This document shows, in pieces, positions 10,329 through 20,061 of a stretch of DNA of 64,000 bases (positions within the stretch are counted from its first letter, which is position 1; each line of letters opens with the position of its first letter). Source of the stretch: Plasmopara viticola. Its lineage: Eukaryota > Oomycota > Peronosporomycetes > Peronosporales > Peronosporaceae. The translations under genes and the position numbers were made by a program. The notes beneath the pieces are model-generated. The model ran no database searches, was not told the DNA's origin, and saw only the letters and a program-made list of their open reading frames with translations. Location of the stretch: assembly GCA_001695595.3 (NCBI GenBank), contig MBPM02000069.1, positions 310,001 through 374,000 on the forward strand, in the 5' to 3' direction.

Positions 10329-10895
10329 CTCGTTGACAAGCTTCGCAAAATTGGCCTTAGACAGTACATTGAGCTGCCACGTACCACAAATCGCAGTCAT
10401 GAACACACCTCTAGAAGGTCATTATCCCATTTATCAGCGCGTTTAAACGTAAACTTCTTTTTTAAATGATCAGCTCACCACGAGATGCCCTACTCAAATC
10501 TTTCTGACTCGCACTGAGAGGTGAGAAGAGAGATGCCTTAGGTTATTTAGAAGACGTCCCTGTTGCCATTGCGAAGCCAACTCGTTGACGAAAGCCAGTG
10601 CATCAGTGACGACCAGATTGTGTTCGAGATGAGCGCGTCTGAGCTAACTAATCTTACGCTAATTGATCTACCAGGATTAGTGCGTACAGTGGTGAATGTT
10701 TGACCAAGAATGCGGCAGAAGATAGACCGATACATCAGACAGGAGCGGACGCTTTTTATCGCTGTGGTGCCAGCGAATGTGGATATGCATAATACATTAA
10801 GAGTACAGGCGGCTCAAGAAGCTGATCCAAACGGCACACGCACGATTCCAGTTGTGACAAGGGATATCGAGCTAGTCGAGAGGTACTTCACCTAA
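10329..10895 (+). pseudogene. Dynamin-like GTPase pseudogene (G domain)
   Basis: Remnant of a dynamin-superfamily large GTPase, enzymes that constrict or sever membranes. Visible pieces in order are LVDKLRKIGLRQYIELP, a frameshift into PQIAVM where the P-loop should follow but is destroyed, DQLTTRCPTQIFLTRTER, then NLTLIDLPGLVRTV (the DxPG switch motif), and VVPANVDMHNT...EADPNGTRTIPVVTR. A TGA interrupts the last part at about 10698, and the G4 motif (TKPD) reads TRDI. The middle domain and GED are absent. The order and spacing match a single dynamin G domain, so the family call is firm and the gene is dead. Confidence 0.8.
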
Positions 10896-11200
10896 AGCAG
10901 TGGTATCAGAGTAATAAGTTGAAGTATAAAAAAAATGTGCTCGATATAATTTTAATTATCGGTGTTACATATACAAAGTTTTTCTTTGAGATATTGAAGT
11001 TTTGCATTTAAGATAATATGCCAAGTTTAGAACGTGCCATACAGCGCATTCGTTATCTCACACGAAGTAAAGCTCTAATTAAAAAAAAAGGTGTATTTAA
11101 AGCATTATCGGTACACTGTCTTACCCTTGTCTTCTTTAAAAATCTTATAGGTCCATATGGAAATGGCAGATGGTTTTGACTTGCCCGTGGCAGTGGATAT
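10896..11200. other. No gene seen
   Basis: AT-rich linker between the dynamin relic and the PME pseudogene on the opposite strand. Confidence 0.5.
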
Positions 11201-12299
11201 CTACAAGAAACTGGCGTCGACGTAAAACTTTTTATCAAAGTCGTTGCCGGGAATGTTGGTGATGACCTTGGCCGCATCCAGTTGTCCGCCAAATTCCACA
11301 CGTTTATCAGTGGCTGCACCAGGGTCTCTATTGTTGAATTCCTTAAGGTACACATTGTCGGTTGACTGATTCATTAGTCTTCCATCCTTTGGGGTTGACA
11401 ACTGCATCAAGAAAGCTGTTTTGGAAGACAGTGCGAGCATACAACCCCCACGGACTACCCAGGTAGGAAACGCCAACCGATCCGTTAATGCTGGAAACCA
11501 CAGACTCGTTGATCACAAATTCAAATAGGATTTTGCTTTGCTTATTGCCTTTGGCGGTGATCCAGCTCTTAGCAGTAGTCTGGATTTGACACGACTGAAA
11601 TTACACCATGGCCTCCTGATCACTAATGAGGGTATCGGCACCTTGGATTAGAGTATTAGCGTAGAGCTGAAGGCCTCGGTATGGACCGAGAGCACCCCGT
11701 ATGCTCTTAATTTGACAGCTATAGAAACCGTGGTCCGTATCGTTGACGAACACAGCACCAACACGTGCTTTCTTCTCCGTCAAGTTAGCAGTGTTTGGAA
11801 CGTTCAGATTGTACACTCTCACGCCACTTACGGATAGAGAGGACAGCGTGCTCGAATTCATATTGCGAAGAGTCTTGATCTCAGGTACAACATCTTCTGC
11901 TGTCATGGCATACGTGATGGTCACCTGATTGGATGCGTATAATTTCGTATCGCAAGTGTATCCTTGGATCATCAGAGGCCCAGCAGGCCTCGAAACGACC
12001 GCTTGCTCATTGTATGTGCCCGGGTAAATGAAGAATGTGTGGTCATCCGTCGTGTTAGGGATGTTGGCTATGCCCTCGGCCATCGTCTTGAAGGTGGTTG
12101 GACGACTACCCGTCTCTTCAACGACGATAAAATTATGCGGGAGCTCACTTTACCCGTCGGGACCATTGCACGAGTCTTTTGTCAGAGGAGGAGCCATCTG
12201 TCCGTTCCACTCCGTCGGACTACCACAATCGGTTTCAGGAGAAGCTGCAATGACCGCGAGGCCCGCGTAAGTCATGAAAGGGAAAGCCAGGAGTTTCAT
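11201..12299 (-). pseudogene. Pectin methylesterase pseudogene F (divergent paralogue)
   Basis: Nearly full-length but broken PME on the minus strand. Translation from the ATG at 12299 gives a signal-like start (MKLLAFPFMTYAGLAVIAAS) and CGSPTEWNG. An in-frame TAA then follows DG before SELPHNFIVVEETG. The frame continues through GTYNEQ (GxYxE), MIQGYTCDT, VTITYAM and VNDTDHGFYSC. The GYQDT motif has become IRGAL. A second in-frame stop follows EAMV. A one-base frameshift near 11350..11400 separates GWKTNES from NVYLKEFNNRDPGAATDKRV. The sequence is clearly more divergent than the copies at 3 and 51 kb. Its start codon lies only about 10 nt from truncated retroelement gag sequence, so its own promoter has been lost. 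Confidence 0.85.
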
Positions 12300-12308
12300 G
12301 TTTTGACC

Positions 12309-13150
12309 CGCCGACAACACCACAATTAATACATGTCGCCGATGTGCTGTAATTGTCGTTCTTGTCCTTTCTCTTTTTCAAAACGCTTTTGTTTCTGAGG
12401 TTGTGACTTGTTCGCACAATAGCCTGATCCATTAGCCTTCGTTTTGTTCGACTTGGTCGAAATATGATTTGACCTGGCCTTCTGGAGAGTACTGAGACTC
12501 TCTTCCTTAATCTTCTTTGCGGTTTCTTTGCGTAATCCACTATGAAAAAAAAGAATCCCTTTTCCGACTCTTGGTTTCCAATTCAGTTTAGGACATCAAG
12601 ACTTAAGAATCAGAGTCATATCCATGGATAGGTCTCTTTGCTTTCGGTGAAACATTACCTCTTGAAGATCATACTCGAAATATGTAGGCCTGAAGGGTGC
12701 GGGCAAATGAGTTTTAAACAGTGCTCATGTCTTGTGCACGTCCATGTGCTCGCAGTCGGCGATAAAGGCACGAGATCAATTGATTGCGGATTTACCTGAG
12801 TTACTTGAGATTAGCGCCAAAAAGCCGGACGACTTTGTTGTCATAAGGTGGCGCTTGTTGTCGTAGATCTGTTTTGTTTCGAAGATTTAAAATTTTATAT
12901 CTCCGCCCATCCTTTCTTAACAAACAAGAAAATCGTTTTCCTTCTGCTCGCCTCTTAATGCAACGAGATACTTGAAGCAGTTGCATTTGGGTTTGCATTT
13001 GAGCCAGCATCTGGGCTCGAATTGCTGTTGTTGCTGAGTGACATATAACAGTCGTTGCTGCATCAACAGTGTGTCTTGTCCTCTAGCTTTAGAGGGAGTT
13101 ATATTGGCCTGAACAGTTCGATCTGATTGGCCATTGGCACTTGTCAAATC
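12309..13150 (-). pseudogene. Ty3/gypsy gag relic, cut off at the zinc knuckle
   Basis: Minus-strand fragments of a retrotransposon gag. The N-terminal part reads SANGQSDRTVQANITPSKARG followed by a glutamine run, the middle includes PPYDNKVVRLFGANLK, and the end reads KKRKDKNDNYSTSATCINCGVVG. This last piece is the first half of a CX2C zinc knuckle; the histidine and final cysteine are missing because PME pseudogene F begins there. The same KKDKND...CNSC motif occurs in the gypsy element at 34.7 kb, so both belong to one family. Several frameshifts make it non-functional. Confidence 0.65.
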
Positions 13151-13605
13151 TTGCGGAGTCGGCCCTCATGAACTCGAGCGCAACGCGTTTTGTAAAATTT
13201 GCTATCGTCGAGAGCACTTACCTGTCTCTGTTGAGCTCAGCCGAACGGCCTCTTTGTTATGCCATACTTGCTAGACTTCTCAGCGCTCTTCGAAATATCT
13301 TACTGTCCTTGATAATAAAACTTTGAGAATGAAACGAATCGCTTTAAATTTCGTCTTATAGTCTATGCTTTTGTACAAACGCTTAAAAAGGTATCTAAAA
13401 CCTTCCAAAATCTTTTAAAGTTTTTTTTTCAAATACGACGCTTTGGAATTTTAGCGATGTCATGCACTAATTAACTGGCCTTCGAGTCCTTACAATCCGA
13501 GAGTTTGCTACGAATAAATTGAACAAGCTTTTTCTACTTCTCTGTTGTAACAACTAGTCTTTCTTTTTAGCTTGCTTTACTTCTTGTTCCGGCCTCAATG
13601 GTACA

Positions 13606-13645
13606 GGTGAACGGGTTTTAGGCTCGTGAACGGGTTTTTAGGCTC
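13606..13645 (+). repeat. Short tandem duplication, about 20 bp x 2
   Basis: Two adjacent copies of GTGAACGGGTTTTAGGCTC with one extra T in the second. The right arm of inverted repeat 2 does not show the duplication, so it arose after the arms were formed. Confidence 0.6.
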
Positions 13646-14017
13646 ACGAGTCTCTTGCTTTTCCATAAGACGAAGCCGAATGAAACAGCTCGGTAGTACT
13701 GAGAGTAGATCAAGCAAGGCCCAGTGGGTGACTTTCTTAAAAGTTATTCCTCGTGCTTTCAAAAGTGGGACAGGGATTCATCAAAAGGCAAAAGCACAAA
13801 ACCACACACAAGCTGAAGAAATCTCACCGATGTAAGTACCAAATTAGCGTGCAACCACACAAACCAACCTCTGAAATTAAGTTCGGGCTGTAAGACGACC
13901 CTTTGTAACTCAATATGTGGCTCGTATCAATAATCACAGGATGAATCGTTTCTCACTATATGACCGCGAGCACCCTCGCGTTCAACCCTTAAACCTGACA
14001 CCACAAGTGGTATCACG

Positions 14018-14262
14018 TAACACATTCGCGGAGGAAGATTCAACAAGTCGGTCGCCGGACGAGGCTTGGACGGCGAGGGGGGCGAAGTCGATGAAGGAGA
14101 AGAAGTGCTGGATTCTTTAACCAAATTGAAAAGTGATAGTAAATAAAGAGCTCTCACAACTTTCTTTTATGCCTCAGCCTAACTTGTTGCTCTCAGTCAT
14201 CTAGTGCTACCATTCCAAACGATGTCTTTCTCCTTTACTTCGTCTGACTTTTACACATCCCA
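14018..14262 (-). mobile_element. Partial gypsy LTR (3' part) in left arm
   Basis: Minus-strand match to the last ~240 bp of the LTRs at 38036..38462 and 49269..49999, from the word GGATGTGTAAAAG through GAGAGCTCTT to TGTGTTACG. The first part of the LTR is absent or too diverged to recognise. Gag-like sequence follows on the same strand, as expected for a 5' LTR. Confidence 0.6.
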
Positions 14263-14699
14263 AATTACTTTCAACCATTAAGTCACTTGATCTCACGAAA
14301 AACCTGTACCATCCTCATCGAGCACACGGAACGAGCTAAAGTTTTCATTTATAGCTTGATTAATTTTATTTGCTTTCAAAAAATTTGCAATCTGGAAACA
14401 AGTAAACCCTCACAGTGCATTTCAATAGACCAATTCAAAATATCAACCTCACAGTCTTGTTCGAGGTTTTGTCCAGTCCTTTTTTCGATCTCGATGTCAC
14501 CTTTTCAAAGTGTGTATACGTACTTCTCAAGCGTAGCATATGGCTATCTTTTGGCGCTTGAGTCATATACAATTCTTTTCCGTCAATACGACTTTGAATT
14601 GCTGCTTGCAAGTGATCACCGTCGTACATTCCCCTTCTCTTCCTCATCGATTGTTCTTTTAGGTGGGTTAGATAGTGACCGCTAGATTTTCTTGTAATG

Positions 14700-14930
14700 G
14701 TTTAATGTTGAAAGCCTTTCAGATGGCTTATATTATATATATGCAATGATTGATGTTGATGCAGGAATGGCTTATATTTTTTAATGTGATTGAATTGCCT
14801 ACTCAAATTACATTAATAAGTCCGCAAATTCTCAATCTAATCCGGTCAACATTGTTTTGCTCATTCGATCTGACATCTGAATGCGGAATTAACAGCACGG
14901 GAACCTTCGTATAGAATACTCTTTAAAATC
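14700..14930 (+). repeat. PME 3'-flank module, copy 3
   Basis: Same orientation as 4205..4395, with the shared order GAATGGCTT, ATTGAATTGCC, AAGTCCGCA, CGTATAGAATACT. No PME coding sequence remains immediately upstream here. Confidence 0.75.
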
Positions 14931-15010
14931 CCAACACTATAATAAATAATAATCACTTGGTATGCAGCTTTACATTTAATACTTATATTCATGACAGGAC
15001 ATTACAATGA

Positions 15011-15330
15011 AGGAAAAGGTTGGGGTGACACCCTCCTTCCAAGCGCGGGGGTCAAATGCTCGCGCGCTTCGGGCAGGTGCTTTCGGGCATCTGCAGGTCT
15101 CTAACGAGTCTCACTCTCGACGCGACGGTCTCCAAAACCAGAGCGCCACCTGGGCTCTTACCAAGTCAGAGATAAACAAACTAATGGAAGACCCTCAAGA
15201 CCTCGGTGCTGGCTGCACTGCCCGCCGAACGAGACCTGACGTATGCGGACACCACTCTATGCCCTGGACTAGCCAGACTGAGCTTAGCACGTGCATAACT
15301 TGGCAACGCGATAACGTAATACTTTACATT
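15011..15330 (+). mobile_element. Pentamer-tail retroposon, copy 1
   Basis: Member of a ~320-bp dispersed family beginning GGAAAAGGTTGGGGTGAC and ending in a pentamer tail, here TACATTACATTAC. The 14-bp word ACATTACAATGAAG occurs at 14999..15012 and again at 15331..15344, a perfect target-site duplication. A tail plus variable-length duplication indicates LINE-type target-primed insertion. I see no clear pol III boxes, so whether it is a SINE or the 3' end of a LINE is open. Confidence 0.8.
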
Positions 15331-15468
15331 ACATTACAATGAAGTCGTGCAAATAAACGAAAAGTCATAAGAAAGCGGGGCGCAGGCTTGTTCATGAAGG
15401 CAATCTAAACCACCGACATCAACATTTTACTTCGATGGAATATTTACATACTACTCATTTCTTTTTAA

Positions 15469-15790
15469 GGAAAAGGTTGGGGTGACGCCTCCTTCCAAGC
15501 GCGGGGGCTGAATGCTCGCGCGCATCGGGCAGGTGCTCTCGGGCATCTGCAGGTCTCTAACGAGTCTCACTCTCGACGCGACGGTCTCCAAAACCAGAGC
15601 GCCACCTGGGCTCTTACCAAGTCAGAGATAAACAAAATAATGGAAGACCCTCAAGACCTCAGTGCTGGCTGCACTGCCCGCCGAATGAGACTCAACGTAT
15701 GCGGACTCCACTCTATGCCGTGGACTAGCCAGACTGAGCCTAGCACGTGCATAACTTGGCAACGCGATAACGTAATACAATACAATACAA
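15469..15790 (+). mobile_element. Pentamer-tail retroposon, copy 2
   Basis: Same family and orientation as the copy 460 bp upstream, with tail (ACAAT)n. TACTCATTTC occurs at 15452..15461 and 15791..15800 as the target-site duplication, so this copy inserted independently and is not a tandem duplicate. Confidence 0.8.
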
Positions 15791-15868
15791 TACTCATTTC
15801 CCGAAGGGTAGGCTTATATAAAACCGGTAGATTGTAGCTTTTGAGCTAATCAGCCTTCCTAGTTCTTA

Positions 15869-16758
15869 GCGTGCATAAATTTTTGATCAAGTGTATAAGT
15901 AGGCGAGATATTTAGCACACCAATAATAAATGTTGGTGCTCGATTTTCGAGAGTGTGCATCGGAATGCAAGCAAATCAAGAAGTACGATACGCACGCGTG
16001 AAACAACTTTGCAAAAGACATTGACCTTAAGGTTTAATTATAGACAGTTTATGAAGCCATGTTCCGAAGCTCAATGTTACTCTGGTGACGCATAGCTACA
16101 CGTACAACGAGATGTTGTACCTAATTATCAGGTGACGATTGACATCCAAAATAGATCTTTCACCAATGATACTATTGACTTTGTTTTATGTAAAGTGGCC
16201 TTTTGCTTAATTTGATATCGAACTCATCGGTAATGGCTAAAGTAATGCCAACCAAAACACGAACATCACCATAGCTTCCGAGTAAGTATTAAAAAAGCAC
16301 GGTAAACAAAGTTTTGCTTGGAAAGTCTTTACTGGGTCGTCCATGGTGCAAATATGCTCGTTTGATGTTCCAGAACTTCAAATTATGCGACATCGTCAGC
16401 CACGAAGGGTGATCAACTTGGGATAAGAGAAGCTTACGAACAATGTGTACATTAACGAGAAAGTCAACTTTGGTCCTGGTTCAGCTGCTGACAAGGGTGT
16501 GGCCATCAGCGAGTTGTTCGATGTCGCTAAGGACAACACTGACATTGTTGGCAACGATGTTGCGCCTCTGTGTAGGATTGAGAACGACTCCTATACTTGT
16601 AACATGGAACCTAACATTCAATATAAGCCTGCGCTCTGTACATTCCACTAAATGAAATCGAATAAAGATCGAAAGAACGTTGAGTAAAGGGCTTTTTTTG
16701 CTTTGCTTTGCCCTTGTTTACGTTAAGAGCTTCTCAACATTGTTATTAGTCAAAAAGT
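15869..16758 (+). repeat. Direct repeat unit shared with 1262..2166
   Basis: Same-orientation copy of the spacer of inverted repeat 1, including non-coding flanks and the decayed PME. Here it lies in the spacer of inverted repeat 2. Confidence 0.85.
16063..16651 (+). pseudogene. Pectin methylesterase pseudogene G
   Basis: Counterpart of pseudogene B with the same internal deletion, so GYQDT is absent. Pieces in order are the degraded KLNGPLVIQGYTC region, a trace of DFIFG, FDIEPIGNG-like coding, and the C-terminal YINEKVNFGPGSAADKGV...FDVAKDNTDIVGNDVAPLC. The C-terminus again runs past the normal WWVDTDYM position to a stop after YKPALCTFH. Stops and frameshifts exclude function. Confidence 0.85.
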
Positions 16759-17381
16759 GTAGGCAATTCAATCATATTAAAAAATATAAGCCATTCCTGC
16801 ATCAACATCATTTACTATATATATACAAGCCATCTAAAAGGCTTCCAATCTTAAACCATTACGAGGCTTACTTTTTCTAGAACGTAAATCATCGGAGAAG
16901 TAACCAGTTCATAATGGTAGTCAATCCTGTTTTCCCACCATCAAACTAGCGGCCACTATCTAACTTACTTAAAAGAACAATCGATGAGGAAGAGAAGGGG
17001 AATGTACGACGGTGATCACTTGCAACCAGCAATTCAAAGTCGTATTGACGGAAAAGAATTGTATATGACTCAAGCGCTAAACGATAGCCTTATGCTACGC
17101 ATGAGAAGTACGTAAACACACTTTGAAAAGGTGACATCGAGATTGCAAAAGACCTGGAAAAAACCACGATCAAGACAGTGAGGTTGGAATTGAATTGGTC
17201 TATTGAAACGCACTGTGAGGGTTTACTTGTTTCCAGATTGCATATTTTTTTGAAAGCAGATTCAATTAACTAAGCTTTGAACGGAATCTTTAGCTCGTTC
17301 CGTGTGCTCGGTGGAGGATGGTACATGTTTTTCGCGAAATCAAGTGACATAATAGTTGTAAGTAATTTGGGATGTGTAAAA

Positions 17382-17624
17382 GCCAGACGAAGTAAAGAAG
17401 AATGACATCGCTAAGACTGGTAACAGTAGATGGTCGAGAGCCACAAGTTAGGCTGAAGAATAAACGTAAGTCGTGAGAGCTCTTTGTGCACTATCACTTT
17501 TCAATTTGATTAAAGCATCCAACAATTCATTTCCTTCATCGACGTCGCCCCGCTCGCCGTCCAAGCCTCGTCCGGTGACCGACTTGTTGAATCTTCCTCC
17601 GCGAATGTGTTACGTGATACCACT
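17382..17624 (+). mobile_element. Partial gypsy LTR (3' part) in right arm
   Basis: Plus-strand match to the last ~240 bp of the LTRs at 38036..38462 and 49269..49999, ending TGTGTTACG. It is followed by TGATACCACTTGTGGTGTCA, itself an imperfect inverted repeat at the place where a primer-binding site would lie. Leader and gag follow. Confidence 0.6.
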
Positions 17625-18610
17625 TGTGGTGTCAGGTAAAAGGGTTGAACGCGAGGGTGCTCGCGGTCATATAGTGAGAAACGATTCATCCTGTGATTAT
17701 TGATACGAGCCACATATTGAGTTACAAAGGGTCGTCTTACAGCCCGAACTTAATTTCAGAGGTTGGTTTGTGTGGTTGCACGCTAATTTGGTACTTACAT
17801 CGGTGAGATTTCTTCAGCTTGTGTGTGGTTTTGTGCTTTTGCCTTTTGATGGATCCCTGTCCCACTTTCAAAACTCGGAGAATAACTTCCAGAAAAGTCA
17901 CTACTTCGCCTTGCTTGATCTACATTCAGTACTACCTAGCTTTTTCATTCCGCTTCGTTAAATGGGAAAGCAAAAGACTCGTGAGTTCAAAAACATGTTC
18001 ATCCGTATCACTGAGGCCGTTACAAGAAGAAGAGCAAGCTGAAAAAAGACTTGTTGTTACAACAGAAAAGTTGGAAAAAGCTTGTCCAATTTATTCGAAA
18101 CAAACTCCCGGATTGTAAGGACTTGGGGGCCAGTTAATTAGTGCATGACATCGCTAAAATCCTAAAGGATCGTATACAAAAAAACTAAAAAGATTTTAAG
18201 ATATTTTAGAGACCACTCTAACCGTTTGTACAAAAGCGTAAACTATAAGACAAAATTAAAGGGTTTCATTTCATTCTTGAAGTTTTATTAAGGACTGTAA
18301 GATAATTCGAAGAGCGCTGAGAATTCGAGCAAGTATGCTTTAACAAAGAGGCTGTTCGGCTGAGCGCCCATCTTCAAATATGAGACCTCGTCAAAAGAGA
18401 CGGATAAGTGCTCTCGGCGATAGCAACATTTTACAAAACGCGTTGCGCTCGAGTTTATGAGGGTCGACTCCGCAAGATTTGACAAGTGCCAATGGCCAAT
18501 CAGATCCAACTATTCAGGCCAATATGACCCCCTCTAAGGCGAGAGGACAAGACACACTGTCCATGCAGCAACGACTGTTATATGTCACACAGCAACAACA
18601 GCAATTTGAG
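17625..18610 (+). pseudogene. Gypsy leader and gag start, truncated
   Basis: Non-coding leader followed at about 18480 by a gag N-terminal segment TSANGQSDPTIQANMTPSKA and a glutamine run. Coding stops at the junction with copia sequence at 18610/18611. It mirrors the better preserved gag at 12309..13150. Confidence 0.55.
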
Positions 18611-20061
18611 ACAATTGGATCACGATAGATATTTGCCAAGGAGCGTGATCATAATGGCGCTATCGTGCGATACAAGGCACGACCGGTCGCGAAAGGTATC
18701 AAGCAGAAGTATGGCGTTGACTTTTTCGAGACATATTCCCCGATTGCCAATATGAAATCGATCCGGATAATGTTCGCGGTATGTGCTGAATGCGTCTATC
18801 AAATGGAACAGCTGGACGTCGACATGGCTTTTCACAATGGCGTGTGACGGAAAACGTCCTCATGGAAGTTCCGCTTGGTGTCGGCAATGCTCAAGGATAC
18901 ATATGACAACAAAACAAAGCTATTTGTGGACTCACGTTGAACTATATCTGGATAGCATGATTATCGCAGCAAGAATCAGCAAAAAATAAATCAAGTAAAG
19001 GAAGCACTCAAAAATGCTTTAAATGAAGGAGCAAGAAATTTGTTTTGGGTATGAAAATCGATCACGACAGATCAGCTGGAACATTGATGATCAAACGTTT
19101 TCGCTTCATTGACGACGTGGTCAAGCGATTTGGTCAACAAGATGCCAAGTGCGTTGATAACCCATGCGTATCAGGACTGAAGTTGTCGTCAAAGTAGTAA
19201 TACAACGGAAGAGGGACGGTCGACAATGCGGTCAAAGCCCTATCTCTTTTCTATTGGATGCTTGCTGTACATAACGACCTGTACTCTGCCGGATAATGCT
19301 TACGTGGTGACACAGCTATACATTTTCTGGAGAACTCAGGATTACAACATTGGAGCGCAGCAATTCGAGTAGCACGGTATCTGAAGACTACGCGTCAAAT
19401 TGGTATCGTCTACCAAGGAAGTAGAAGCGTTGCGGTTCAAGCATACTCGTATGCAGATTGGGGCAGCAACACGGATGACAGACGCTCGGTCTCGGGAGTT
19501 ATGGTCGTGATTGCGAGCGTACCAGTGGCATCCAAGCTAAAGTACCAGCAGATAGTTGCGCTAAGCTCAGCGGAAGTTGAGTATGTGGCTCTCACTTATG
19601 CGCGCAAAAAAAAATTTGGACGCGGTCAACGCTAAAGGGCATAAGTCACGAGCAAGTTAAAGAAAAAGAATTTAAGAAGACAATCAAGGTGCTACCGCGT
19701 TGGCCGATAATGCCGGACACCATGGTTGGACAAAGCATTTGGGCAAGCTACACTCTATTTGTAAGAACGTGGATTAAGGTCTGTCGAAAATCGACTATAT
19801 TGACACATAGAGTAAGCTTGTAGATATGCTGACGAAGGCACTTGGAACTAAGACGCTGACGTTTCTGCGCGAAGCCTCCGGAATCAAGACGAAATCTATA
19901 TTAAGCACGTTTAGCATCAATGGTGTTGAAATTACACCGCTGAATGCATACTTTACATACAGATGACGTCATAGAATTTACGAGTACGTCACAGTAAGTA
20001 GTTACATAACGGTAGCCGTTCATTGGTCTAGAAAAAAATCTTTTTTACTTTCTACTCAGCA
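18611..20061 (+). mobile_element. Ty1/copia element, 3' part with LTR
   Basis: Plus-strand fragment of the same copia family as 25906..30299. It starts inside the reverse transcriptase at the sequence corresponding to about 27510, reads RYKARPVAKGIKQKYGVDFF and QLDVDMAF, and continues through RNase H to a 3' LTR. The catalytic YVDDM box reads YLDSM, so the second aspartate is lost. Many stops and frameshifts are present. The 5' end is fused directly to the gypsy arm at 18610. Confidence 0.8.
19924..20061 (+). repeat. Copia 3' LTR
   Basis: Begins TGTTGAAATTACACCGCTG and ends TTTCTACTCAGCA, about 138 bp, with TG...CA ends. It corresponds to the 146-bp LTR at 25906..26051. Confidence 0.75.

Larger units (their letters stand above)
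13016..14802. repeat. Left arm of large inverted repeat 2
   Basis: Reverse complement of 16759..18610. The outer end lies in the gag glutamine-run region and the inner end in the PME 3'-flank module. Similarity is high throughout; for example, the stretch coding MRKRRGMYDGDHLQ on the minus strand (14647 leftwards) recurs at 16984 on the plus strand. The arm lacks about 75 bases found in the right arm near 16865..16945. Confidence 0.9.
16759..18610. repeat. Right arm of large inverted repeat 2
   Basis: About 1.85 kb, reverse complement of 13016..14802. In order it holds the PME-flank module, the MRKRRGMYDGDHL-type segment, a partial gypsy LTR, leader, and the start of gag (TSANGQSDP...SKARGQDTL). 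It ends abruptly at 18610, where copia sequence begins. Confidence 0.9.
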
